NCBI GenBank assembly: GCA_012932865.1
Contig: SAXG01000002.1
Span: 1,116,001 to 1,180,000, forward strand
Length of the DNA stretch: 64,000 bases
Origin: Amylostereum areolatum
Lineage: Eukaryota > Basidiomycota > Agaricomycetes > Russulales > Stereaceae
Direction: 5' to 3'
In this document: positions 23,103-33,980 of the stretch, piece after piece
Layout of the letters: each line of letters opens with the position of its first letter
How positions within the stretch are numbered: position 1 is the stretch's first letter
Position numbers and translations under genes: made by a program
Notes under the pieces: generated by a model
The model's input: the letters and a program-made list of their open reading frames with translations, nothing else
Told to the model about the DNA's origin: nothing
The model's database searches: none

Positions 23103-24021
23103 TCACAGGCTTTCGATAGTCCCCGGCCAAAACGCGCGTGTCCCTCGGTTCTCCAGCTCCCAGTTCACGTCGTGCGCGATGATCGTCCTGACCCTATTCA
23201 TCCCCGCCAGCTTCTTCAACTTCGCAAACGTCGCCTCTGCCCGGGGCACGTCCGAGTACGCACAAAACACGACGTTGCCCTCCGCGTCCCGCAAATGTGC
23301 GATTTTCGCTTCGCCTGCGATCAGCCGGTGGTCGTGCGCGCAGTCGCCCGAGAGAAGGACCCAACCGCCGTCGGCGGACGTGCGCGCGAGGAGCGCGAGG
23401 TGGCCGCTGCAGTGGCCGGGCGTATCGACGACGTACAGGCTCCCGTCCCCCCAATAGTCGAGCGCTCGCTCGAATGGCCCTATGGGTTTCCACTCGTCCG
23501 ACGACGGATCGAGGAAGGTCGTGCGCTCCAATGGGACGTCGTCCTGCGCGATCACGCTCGTCGGGTCTTTCGGGTACCCGCCCTCAAGCAGTGGGCGGGC
23601 GTCCGCGCCGAGGTAGAACGTCGCGTTCGGGAAGGACGCGTGCGTGCCGACATGGTCCCAATGCGGGATGCGACAACAGGATGTGCTTGATCGCGCCCGG
23701 GGGCAGGCTTCCCTCATGTGCGAGCGCGTCGGCGACGTCTAGCGGTACATCGATAGGGCATTGGGTGGCGAAGGTTTGGACGGGGGGGCTGTAGGCGTCG
23801 TAGGTCTTGCGCAAGCCGAGGTCGTACAGAAGGTGTGTGTCAGAAGAGGGACGGGAGGAGTGTCGGAGGAGAAAGCTGAGCGAGGGCGCGCGCACGGGCG
23901 GCTCGGTGCAGTCTTGGAGGAAGGAGCCGAGGGCGAAGGTGAGGTGGCCGCCTTGGAGGGCGGAGACGAGACAATAGGCCTGGTTTGGGCCTGGGGGTGG
24001 GAGGGTGGCGGTCTTGGACAT
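23103..24021 (-). CDS. Metallo-beta-lactamase-fold hydrolase, array copy D (one frame break)
   Basis: The fourth and most divergent copy. From MSKTATLPPPGPNQAYCL the frame runs to KHILLSHP. It then breaks exactly in the metal motif: one base too many in the three-base run at 23665-23667. Removing one base restores SHPHWDHVGT and a 305-aa protein, the array's usual length. DTPGHCSGHL, LSGDCAHDH and IIAHDVNWELEN follow intact. There are no other lesions, and the change is of the same homopolymer kind seen elsewhere in this window. I therefore read it as a probable sequencing error, with a recent inactivating mutation as the alternative. TATATAAAG-like sequence lies near 24066-24076. Confidence 0.8.
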
Positions 24022-24542
24022 GTCTGATGAGGGAGAGGCGATGCGAAGATTGCTCGAAGCTCGAAGCTTTATATGGATGTGTGCGGGCGTTTGATTGTGC
24101 TCCGTCGTCACCGGGATTGTGTAAGAAACAGTTGGCCTGCGGGTTAGGTGGGTCATGGGTGCATTTCGAAGGTGCATTGCGTCCCGTTGGGAGCCAATTC
24201 AACCGAAGGGTTGGATAGATAAATCACTGAACCACCGGGAGCCTTTCAGATGGATCAGTACTATGGAACGCCTTGTTGTTTTGCGGGACCTAGCAAAGCG
24301 GCATTCTGAAGGACCCTCAGGCGCACGAATACATACGTGAAAGGCCTTGGCCGCGGCTCTACGTCATCGTCGTTGTATGTCCTAGACCCCAACGGGCCGT
24401 TGCCTATGGTCAAAATAACCTGAGCAACCGACGTGGTATGAATTCACAGTGAGAGTGCGGTCAGGGGTATACATCGTAAAGCTTTCAATTGCAGTCCGGA
24501 AAATACAGCCCTACCATAAACATAGAGAAGTGGTTCACAGGC
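24022..24542 (-). other. Intergenic between MBL array and DLH pair
   Basis: It holds the copy D promoter and the 3' flank of the first dienelactone hydrolase; no coding signal seen. Confidence 0.5.
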
Positions 24543-25711
24543 TCACAAAGTCTTCTTGAACCACGACACAGTTTGCTTGATGCCACCTTCGTATGCTTCC
24601 TTGATCTCAGAGTCCGTGGTGTCAGGTCGCGCAGCGAAGCCGTGGGCCATTCCTATCCACAGCGCAGGAGATTCGAGATCTGATAATGGCAGACCACAGC
24701 GGGACGGACCTTTCCAATCTTTGAATTCGTAGTCGACAAAGCTTTTCTGTTCCTTCCTCGTCAAGAAGATCGCTTCAGCTTGCTTGCGGAGCGCAGGTTT
24801 GAACGACATGTCTTCTGTGTATGTACGTCTCATGGTCAGTCCGAACTCGATCCAGCCTTTATCAAGCGTGGGGTGTAGACACACCCTCAGCACAGCACCA
24901 GGAAGTTGGGACCTATAGGGATGCACATTCGGACTCAATGGCCGATTTGTTTTCAAGGGCGCACGAACGTACCCTGATAGCTTTGATGTCCGCCTCAGAA
25001 ATCGTTCCAGGGTGACAGACGACGATACTGTTTACGAGATGTGTTGCACCCAGTCGAACAGCCGCTGCCCCTCCATAGCAGTACCTTCACAAGCACCGTC
25101 AATTAGCCAACGATATCGTCCCAGAAGACATAGGGCACAGCACCCAACCGCTCCGAACTTCTCGTACCCCTTGTCTTTCTTGATCTTGTCGATGAACTGT
25201 AGGTCATATGAACGACCTTGGACTCGGGAAAAGGCGGCAGCTGGGGATTTACTTTATGTATGCGTGCATCGATGACGGCCGGTCGGTTTGCATAGAATCG
25301 AGGGAAGCGCGTGATGACCTTGGCCGCGAAACGAAGTGTACCGAATGAGGCGAGCTTCCCACCCGCCTTTTCGGGTACCAGACCATCCAGTTCATGCGCT
25401 CGGAATATCGGTGTTCCTGTGCAACATTCAGCACCGAACACCCAAGATGCGCTCGACGAGTAACAGAATGTACCATCGAATATATCCGGGACCCACACGT
25501 CCATGCCCAACTTCTGCGCGAAAGTGTCCGCCATGATCTTCGGGTTGTCCAGATCGAACCCAAAGGCATCCATCAACAGTATCATCGCACTCTTGGACGG
25601 AGCGTCTGATCCAGGTGAAGAGGGCGCAGGGCTGTAGTAGGCATCGTCGATGATTGCACCGATGGGAGTACCAGGGAGGGCGGAACCCTTGCGGCAGTTG
25701 TCGCAGCTCAT
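24543..25711 (-). CDS. Dienelactone hydrolase family protein, copy 1
   Basis: Seven exons (25474-25711, 25253-25416, 25144-25196, 24973-25084, 24885-24912, 24710-24814, 24543-24652) give 269 aa. The fold is alpha/beta hydrolase with a Cys nucleophile in GYCYGG and the catalytic His in AHGFAARP near the C-terminus; the acid lies in the segment CAEEDMSFKP. The start MSCDNCRKGSALPGTP is typical of fungal members. Exon 5 is only 28 nt. Family enzymes open dienelactones in chloroaromatic degradation, but most fungal members have unknown substrates. There is no signal peptide, so it is probably cytosolic. The paralogue lies directly upstream on the same strand. Confidence 0.9.
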
Positions 25712-26175
25712 GGAAGGGACTTGCAGGGAAAGGGGAAGGGTCAGACATTGATGCGCGGGATTTCTCTACTTATATGTAGGTTCGATGAAGGACTCTGGTG
25801 CCAGTTGAATGTTTCCCAAGACCATCCGCTGTGAGGGAAAGAATCGAAGAAAGGAGCAATGCGAGGTACCGTGGTAAATACAATGACAATGAGAGTTGAA
25901 GCTTGAGAACGCACAGGGTCCGCGCATGTGCCTGATCATGGTAAGGGATTCGCGCAATTATTGATGTCGTAAGTGTTGAGACAGACAAGCCTAGACAGAC
26001 ACCGAGGAGAAGGGTAGAAGCATAGGTATACATAATTCCAACACAACAGGGTATAGGGGTCGCCGAAAGCGCAAAGCCTTCCCTGGTCATGCAGTTTGTG
26101 CATCAGCTTGGATATTCTCGTCACAGATCGATATACTCAACAATATTCACCAGAAAGACTACACGTAAGTGTTGC
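25712..26175 (-). other. Spacer between the two DLH genes
   Basis: Promoter of DLH copy 1 and 3' flank of copy 2. Short frames here have no conserved features. Confidence 0.5.
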
Positions 26176-27236
26176 TCACAGGGTCTTCTTGAACCATGCG
26201 ATAGTCTGCTCCAATGCACCTTCATATCCCGCCTTCACCTCTGGTATACCCAAATTAGGGCGAGCAGCGAAGCCGTGAGCAGTACCTTGAGCCGACGATA
26301 TCAAGCAGGGGTTGCCTCCAGTCAATCACAACGCACCTGGATAAGTCTTGAACTCATATTCTTCGGCTTTCCGCTCGGAGAACACCTTCTTGGCAAGCTC
26401 AACGGCCGGGGGCTTGAAGCTCAGGTCGTCTGGGAGTCACGATCAGGACTAGCACGATCAGCAGATTGAACACGAAAAGACCTTCGGCCAACACCCAAGC
26501 TGTGGGAAGGGTAATAGCGCGTATCTGCGCCTCGCTCACCTGACCAGGGTGAGCGATGACGATGCTTGAGAGGAGAGGAGAGTTTCCTAGGCATGCGGCA
26601 ACAGATCCACCATGACAATAGCTGGAAAATGCTGTGTGAATGTCCTTCTCGTCATGGAAGGCAGGTATGCAAAGTCGCCCACCCGACTGCACCTATTGTC
26701 TCGTATTTCTTCTCCGCCTTGATTTTCTCAAGGACCTGATAGCAAGACTAATGGGATGGATAGGACAGGATGGATATGATTGACACACTGCCGTAACTCT
26801 GACCGCGCCAACGGACGCTCTATTCGTATATAGGGCGTACGCTCGGGGCAGCATCAGGAAGACCAGGCGAATGATCTGCATGAAGGACAGCTTGACACCT
26901 GCGCGGTCCGGCATAAGGGGTTCCAGATCCTCAGCAGCTATGGGAGGTGAGCCTAGAATTCATATAAGTTAGACGAAGCTTCTGCAGTAAACTTTAGGAC
27001 AGCGTGCCGTTAAAGAGGTCGGGTACCCAGACGTCCATGCCAAGTTCCTTCGCAAAATGGTCGGCGATGATCTTGCAGTTGACAAGCGGGAGACCGAAGA
27101 TGTCGGTAAGTAAAACCACGGCGCTCTTGGACGGGGTAGCGTCTGTGGAGGCGGGAGAGAGATAGATACCATCCACCACGGAGCCTTGGGGAGTTCCGGG
27201 GAGAATGTAGCCCTTGCGACAGTTTTCGCAGCTCAT
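26176..27236 (-). CDS. Dienelactone hydrolase family protein, copy 2
   Basis: Six exons (27008-27236, 26804-26952, 26683-26735, 26482-26621, 26337-26429, 26176-26285) give 257 aa. MSCENCRKGYILPGTP, the nucleophile motif GYCHGG, LAEDDLSFKP and the catalytic AHGFAARPNLG match copy 1; the last exon is 110 nt in both. Two intron differences are seen. Copy 2 lacks the intron before the PTAWVLAE segment. Its first intron (26953-27007) must use a GC donor (GCACGC), where copy 1 has GT at the homologous point. Tandem duplication followed by intron loss or gain explains this. The junction at 26804/26735 follows an in-frame GT-AG choice, but nearby residues differ from the paralogue. Confidence 0.87.
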
Positions 27237-27608
27237 GTTGGACCGAGAAAGACGTTGAGGTTGAGGTGGGTATCAGACATCGTGGTCGACGTCGCTCTAA
27301 TAAAGTGGCCCACCCGATGGAGAAAGCAGTCAACCGCCGGAATGCAAAACATGTTGCGCGTCCAACTGCCGCGACGACGCGTCTGCCGGGGAATGTGCCA
27401 CCAACGTCAGAGACGTACTCTTTCATTCACATCCGATGCGAACAGATGCGAGCGCGGGTGAGAGGGCCCCTTGAAGCTGGAAGGTCGGCATTGGAGGAAT
27501 TCAACATGTGCAAACCCTAACCCCAGGACGAGGTCTCGATCAGCCTTTTCGCGCGCGCGTCACACCGCACGCTGACGCTCACCGTCACGCTTCTCGTTGT
27601 CCCCCACG
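27237..27608 (+). other. Divergent promoter region, DLH copy 2 / MRPL47
   Basis: A 372-base region between divergently transcribed genes. No coding signal was found. Confidence 0.5.
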
Positions 27609-28385
27609 ATGTTTACCGCTTTGCGTTCGCGGTCGACCCAACTCCTCACGACAGCGGCGCGCGCACGCAACTACAGCACCGCTCTCGAAAACCTTCCGGC
27701 TGGCACGAATGACCACAGGGTTCCTGGTGCTCTCCGACCACATCTCGGTATTCAGGTGAACCCCAACCACGGCCTCTGGAATTTCTTTCGCCAGCGGACG
27801 AACAGTGAAGGAGAGACGAAACATGTCGCCATGGAGGATGCTGACGGATTACAGAGAAAGTCTGGTGCGTGTCTTTGACTTACATGCGCGCGTTGGTTAA
27901 CGCCCTTGATTTTCTCGCAGGTCGGTCATGGAGCGCGGCTGAGCTGAGACGAAAAAGCTTCAGGGATCTCCACACATTGTGGTACGTCCTTGTCAGGGAG
28001 CGGAACCTTATCGCCACGCAAGGCGAAGAGATTCGCCGCGTGACTGGTGCGACCAGTGGCTACTCGGGGACGTCCATCAGCTTGCGTGCTATCCAAGTGC
28101 GTATTACACGCGTACACGAATGCTGCCATACATTCTGACACGTTTGGAAAACAGTGTCGAAAGAGCATGGCGCGCATCAAGTATGTCATCAATGAACGTC
28201 GACTGGCATACGAGGGCGCTATGAAAATCTTTGCGCGCAAACAACGGACGGCGGAACGTAAGGCACAGTGGGCTGCGTTGGAGGCAAAGAGGATCACGAA
28301 GGAGGCAGAACGAGCCAGACCGGTGGAGCATGAACCCTCAGAGGCTGCGAAACTTGCTGCAGGGAGTTTCATCCAGTCGTCTTAG
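27609..28385 (+). CDS. MRPL47: Mitochondrial large-subunit ribosomal protein uL29m
   Basis: Three exons (27609-27864, 27921-28096, 28155-28385) encode 220 aa. The start MFTALRSRSTQLLTTAARARNYS is an arginine-rich mitochondrial presequence. The uL29m core is unmistakable: GRSWSAAELRRKSFRDLHTL, WYVLVRERNLIATQ, then CRKSMARIKYVINERRLAYEG. The C-terminal tail is a charged helix (RKQRTAERKAQWAALEAKR). The protein sits near the exit tunnel of the mitochondrial ribosome. It neighbours two other genes for mitochondrial proteins. Confidence 0.93.
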
Positions 28386-28500
28386 ACGTGGCTCGACCTC
28401 TGTCATATCCATACATACATATCACAGCCCTAATCCTCACCCTGGCATCGTCTGACTCCTTTGATATGGCTCATGAGTGGGTGCACGTCGAATGCAATTG

Positions 28501-28852
28501 CTAAGATGCCGTCCTTCCAGTATCTTTCTCCTGCCAAGTGCGCATGGCCTGTGAGATCCAGCAGTCTGTCACTGCGGGGTTCTCGTACGTCTCCAGCTGT
28601 CTTCGCCCCTTGCGTAGGAGGTGTTCAATTGCGCTCAAGTCGCGCGGAGAGACGCATGTGGCCTGTGTTTTGAACGTGTAGCGTACGAAAAGCTGGAATT
28701 TGTCCCGGTTTGTGGGAGGTTTCGAGCGAACCATACGAAGGGCTCTGAGTTCGGAGATCAGACGTGTATACGGGCAGTCCAGAAGGCGATGGCACATACC
28801 GTCGATAAAGAGATAACACCTCTTTCTGCAGACCCGAGTGTCGTGCCGACAT
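28501..28852 (-). CDS. SDHAF1: Succinate dehydrogenase assembly factor 1 (LYR protein)
   Basis: Two exons (28800-28852, 28501-28744) give a 98-aa protein. It begins MSARHSGLQKEVLSLYRR and contains the LYR motif within its first helix. The sequence continues with KFQLFVRYTFKTQA, then the conserved SAIEHLLRKGRRQLETYENP. This matches the Sdh6/SDHAF1 family, which delivers Fe-S clusters to the SDH iron-sulfur subunit in the mitochondrial matrix. A longer unspliced frame continues upstream to 29358, but it overlaps the NDUFAF6 gene and lacks family features there. The gene is divergent from NDUFAF6, about 240 bases away. Confidence 0.9.
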
Positions 28853-29094
28853 GTTGAATAACAAATTCGAAAGTACTCAGTCGTGCTTTGGCATCGTCGA
28901 CAGCAGAGGATGAGAGGGTCCGGCTTTCTCCGCCGAGGCGCTTTGTGGCGCGCGACGCGCATAAACGTCATCGCACGCTTCCACCTTCTCACCACATCCT
29001 CGTTCCCGGAAATACCACGGTGAGTAAGTACGTCCCACAAGCCGAAAGAGCGAGTCTTACGCATATAATAGTGGCCATGGTTTGCCGAGTAAAA

Positions 29095-30272
29095 ATGCAG
29101 TTGTCCGAACGACTTGCACATGCTGTGCCTCGGACAGCTAGACACCCGCCGTCCACAATACGTCGCGCAAGTTCGCAAGCCAGCTCCAGTTCTGTGGGTA
29201 CGGGAGACCCCGCAGCATATTGCAAGGAGTTTGTGCGCAAACACGACTATGAGTCGTATCTCCTCTCGCAATTCTTCCCTCGGGATAAGCAACCAGGGTA
29301 CTTCGCGCTGAAAGCATTCTACGTGCGTTTCCTGTGCTCTTCCACCACTACCTAACATCGACGGGTTTTCCAGGTTGAGCAGGCAACGCTACAAGACACC
29401 GTCTCGAATGCTACAATTGGCAAAATGAGAATGCAGTTCTGGAGGGATGCAGTGAAGGGCATCACAGATGTGCGTAACCGGATTCTGTCGTTGCTCTGCT
29501 CCTGTTGACCGTGGCTTCATAGGGCAGACCACCCCATCATCCTATTGCACTGGCTTTGTATGACGTATCCAAAACCTCTACCTTAGCTCCTTACCATCTA
29601 AAACGCATAATTGACGCAAGGGTGAGCATGCCGTATACATTTCTCCGCTCACGCCGCCAACCTTGATCCTTCAGGATGCAGAACTCGACTCCCCTGGACA
29701 TATGACAGCGTATTCCTTGGTGGCACACGCGGAGTCGACTTCTTCGACTCTACTCTACCTCCTGCTGTCTCATCTCAATCTCGCCTCGGAAACGTTCTCC
29801 CATGCGGCTTCTCACCTTGGAGTAGCTCAGTCCATCTCGGTTCTACTCCGCGCATTGCCATTTCACGCCTCCAAAGGCAGGATGGTTATTCCGGCGGAAA
29901 TCACTGCGAAGCATGGCGTAGTTCAGGACGAAGTCTTCCGTAAAGGTCCGGCCGCCTCAGGAATCGACAACGCGGTGTTCGACTTTGCAACCCTGGCGAA
30001 TGACCACCTTCTCACCGCGCGAAGCATGTTCAAAGAAAGTGGAGGTAAAGTCCCGCGGGCTGCGATGCCAATTTTTTCTGCAGGGGTGAGCCACACTTTT
30101 GCGCGTTGTCGGTCAACGTATGCAGCACTGACCTGCTTTACAGGTCCCAGTCACGTCGTATCTACAGCGTTTAGAGTCTGTGAACTTTGATGCGTTCAAC
30201 CGGTCGTTACAGATGCGGGAGTGGAAAATGCCGTGGCGCGTCTGGCGCAGTTACTACAATTGTACCTTCTAA
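29095..30272 (+). CDS. NDUFAF6: Complex I assembly factor, squalene/phytoene synthase-like (NDUFAF6)
   Basis: Five exons (29095-29322, 29374-29469, 29523-29621, 29675-30085, 30144-30272) give 320 aa. An Arg/Ser-rich presequence (RTARHPPSTIRRASSQASS) is followed by a prenyl-synthase fold: YLLSQFFPRDKQPGYFALKA, IGKMRMQFWRDAVKG, PPHHPIALALYD, and ASHLGVAQSISVLLRALPFH followed by the remaining conserved helices. Family members in this clade do not make squalene; they assist early complex I assembly in mitochondria. A TATA-like CATATAATA lies about 30 bases upstream, which favours this start over the ATG at 29077. Confidence 0.9.
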
Positions 30273-30683
30273 ACTACACCTACCACACCATTACTCGTAC
30301 AACTTCTGACAACACCTGCTCGACCACTTTGACCATACCTTGTTGATTTACACCGAGGCCCAAGCGAAGCAATGAGGCCGGGACGGACTGACAGAGGGCC
30401 ATACGTGACGTGCTTCGTGCCGGAGGCACCGTGACTTGACTGTGCGTCAATCGAGCTCAGGCTCAGCCACGATTCCCAAACGATCCCTTCCCCTGACTTC
30501 CACCGTCGCCACTCATCGCTTTGCCTACGTCGTACAGCCCCTTCCCCGTCGTCCTCCGTATCCCTTTCAACTCTCGGCTCTCTCTTTCGGTCGTAGCAGA
30601 ACGTGTCTGCGACGGAGTTGTTCGGTGGCCATGAACCGCCTCGCCGGTGCGACCCCCCTCTCTCGTGGAGCCTTGCGGCAGCG
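30273..30683 (+). other. Intergenic, promoter of F-box-like gene
   Basis: A pyrimidine-rich stretch (about 30470-30600) precedes the next start, typical of fungal promoters. No gene is supported. Confidence 0.5.
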
Positions 30684-33600
30684 ATGAACACTGATCTGTG
30701 CTTTTTCCTAGATGAAATACTTCAACTGATCGTCAACGAGCTCGACTTCTACCAAGCAGCCGCATTCTCCCAAGTCTCCAAACGCCTCCTTGCACTTTCG
30801 CAAGACCCGTATGTCCGTGCGCTCTACTTCCTTTCACGCTACGGCAAAACGCAGGCGCTGTTCTGGGCGCTGGGACGGGGCAAGCTGATGAATGAGCGGG
30901 TGCTCGACGTTCGTGGTGTCCCTTCCAGCTCATCATCTAATCTCACATGCGCATATACGCAGATCCTCCTCAGCAGCGGCGCGCATCTCTCCCGTTATAT
31001 TGTCCAGCTCGCCATTCACCACTATTTCCGCTCCAATGTCCACTTCATCAAGTCTCCTTGGGTCCGCACCCTCAGCTTCCCCATGTTCAGCTACTTTATG
31101 AAGATTGCGGGCGATCACCTGGGGAACATGTCGGTCACAAAGGGTGAAGACGATGGAGCGGTATTCTTGCGCTTCGTTAAGGAGAACAGGCTCACTCCAA
31201 GTTCGAGAACTGTCAAAATAGAGACCATGATTGAGACGCTCGAGAAGTACAAGGTGCCCATTCCTTCGCCGTCTTTCATAGGTCAAATCTGACATTCGGG
31301 CATCGTGCTCGGCATCAGTTCATTCCATTCTACGACAAGGTATACCATCCTCTCCGAGTTCTTTGTGTGGTGTGTAACTTATGTATATATGCAGGACCCT
31401 ATCATGACGCAGTTTCCCCTTGCCCTCGCTATCGAGCCCCGCCTCCTGCCTCTTGCTGTGGCTAACGGCTTTCACATGGATAGTCGGGTATGCTCGTGCT
31501 CTTCCGCGATTGGTTCTTCACATCCACTCACACTCCCGTCGTGGACAGTACCGCGACTTCGTGTTCCGACGTATGTTTGAGCACACGGGATCTACTACAA
31601 ACGAAAGAGTGCAGGAAATCCTTCACAATGTGCGCGAACTCTGCCGACTGGACTCTTCGTACGTTCCGACTGGTCTCCACCATTCGCTGCTCTGACGTTT
31701 GCGACTTGTAGGATGTTCGTCAGTCGCACTGTCGCCGCAGAAGTATGCATGGAGCCTGTGCACAATGCAGCGGCGTACTCTGCGATCAAGGTTTTGGACA
31801 GAAAGAGTGAGCTCAAGTTTGAGTTAGCGTACGTAGATCCTCTCTTCCCCTGTGAATTGCGCCTCATAAATTTTTCGGCTGACAGGACGATGGTCGAGCA
31901 GCTCATCAAGGTATAGTGCTTGCCATATTCCGTAAAACCACCGTCTTCTCAACACCCCCCCTCCCCTTTCCCCCCTCAGCTGTTTGTATGCACTCGCTCA
32001 GTCACGTCGACATCTGTCATCCCAGCTCTCCGCCGCCTTTATCAAGACTTTCCTAGCAAAGATCCTACCGTGAGGCTGGTCATGATGCTCACAGTCTTCG
32101 TCCCGGCACATCCTTCCTCGCTCCCTGCACACAGCGACCTGGAAATTTTGAAGCTAACACCTCTTTCTCGGGACGACCTTTTCAACCTTCTCTTGAACCC
32201 GTTTATCGAACGTTACGCACCGATTGTCAGCTATGCCGCCACACACATGGGGTACAAACACGGAGACATCAATACCCTCTTGACAAGTGTGGCAGTCGCA
32301 TGCTTACCCCTGTCTTCCAAGGTATGCTAGTTTTTTCGGGCCTCTGCCTTGTGGCCAACATGTTCTCTCCAGGGCAACATGATCAAAGCTATATTCCACC
32401 GAGATCAAGAGAAATTAACGAAGGCTATATTGGCGGCCGTTACGCAGTACCAAGTTACACTGGACTCTCTTCCATCCTCGGACAACGAGGCCGAATGCCA
32501 GAAGTTCAGGACAAGGTTATGTCGAGACCTGCATGGATTCCGAAACGAAGTTTCCGGTGTCGTAGTGAGGGGAGGCGACGGCGAGGTGTCCGTGGAGGAC
32601 GATTCACCTAGTCAGAAGGGCGATGTGGGGGACCACAGAGAAGCTAACGATGTTGGAATGGAAGCTCCAACACAGGATATCGCTATGGGGGACGTGTCAT
32701 CTTCTCCATCTTTATCCCATATGGTAAATGGACTTTTTTTCTTGGTTCCTTTGGTTGTTCTGAACCACCTTTCCAGGGTAACATCAGTCAAAACACCTTG
32801 TCAGTCGCCATTCGCCACGACGACCTTTCCTCCGGACGAAGAAGACGGTGGGTGGTTCACGGCACGGACTATGCAGCTCTTCTTTCCTACCCTCCTGGTA
32901 TGTTTTACTTTTAAAGGGTGCCGTTCGTTCTTTTAACTAGCCTGGATTTCAGATACGATGGCCGTTGGACGCTGGGTTCGGACACAATTCGGCACTCGGC
33001 ACCCCATCATGGCCGTCTTCATGACCCATGCTGTCATAAACGACCCTTCCTCGGTACGAATGTCGTCCATACCCCATCAGTTCGTCGCCTCAAGGCATCC
33101 CTTGCAGCTCCTTCACTATTATCTCAGTGGGGAAATGGTTCCTATCACTCTAATGCATTTCAAGATCCTAGCTCGCCTTGGTCGTGCTCCGGTATGATCT
33201 CTTATGTCACATACCCTGTTCTCGGCTCACACCTACTGTCAGAACTACTACATGTACAACGCAATTCAAGAAGGGGCAGAGTTCCTTTTTTCTGACGACG
33301 ACTACCTCGGCAAGATTAAGCCGAAAGTTCATGTCAAGGAAGAAAAGTCTATCGAGCCTTTACCTTCATCCTCTCCTGGCCGGGCTTCCACTTCAAATGC
33401 ATCACCGTCGTCTCCGCGAACTAGGACAGGGAGCATGTCGAGCCGAAAACGGCCTCGGAGGAGCGCGGCAACGAGCGTCAGGTCATATGCCGTACCAGAC
33501 TCGGACGACGATGTTATAGCAGAGGAGGTGTCTGTTTGGCATAAACAACCGAAACGCAAAGTGGAATCCGACTTAACACTATGGATCAGACATTTAACTG

Positions 33601-33980
33601 TCCTTCTCAAAGACGAGCAGCGCAAGGTATGGCATTATTCAACTGCCTTCCTTGACGTAGAATGGCTTACACATTTCGTACAGTTTAACGAAAGAAAACG
33701 ACAAGCAGAGGGCGCGTGTCCTCCCGGAGTCAAACTCCGTTTTGGCAAGGTATTCGACTCTACGGGACTCTTGATATCCACCTAATCGTTGCATGTTCAG
33801 AATGAATTTCTCAAGTCGATGACTGCTAGCCTTCGCGACCTGCGCAAAATGGACGCCACGAAGCATCAACAGGGTCTCGACATTCTCGACGACGACTTCT
33901 CGGAAGGCGAGGATGGCGAGTACCAGCATCGCGGCAGACCTGCGAAACGTCGCAAGACGATTGCTTCACCGTCGGATTGA
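30684..33980 (+). CDS. Large F-box-like protein of unknown function
   Basis: Fourteen exons (30684-31253, 31319-31339, 31395-31487, 31549-31658, 31712-31828, 31886-31910, 31980-32321, 32373-32723, 32777-32897, 32953-33053, 33108-33191, 33243-33626, 33684-33749, 33801-33980) give 854 aa. The N-terminus resembles an F-box (FLDEILQLIVNELD...AAFSQVSKRLLALSQDPYVR), suggesting a Skp1-SCF adaptor. A long helical middle part is followed by a C-terminal region with an Asp-rich stretch and basic clusters (SRKRPRRSAA, AKRRKT), so it is probably nuclear. Exons of 21 and 25 nt occur. I do not recognise the central domain. Confidence 0.75.

Noticed and set aside
28501..29358. A 285-aa minus-strand ORF as one protein
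   Set aside because: Only its last about 80 residues are conserved (SDHAF1); the upstream part overlaps the NDUFAF6 first exon in antisense and reads as low-quality sequence. Splicing to 28800-28852 gives the proper LYR start.
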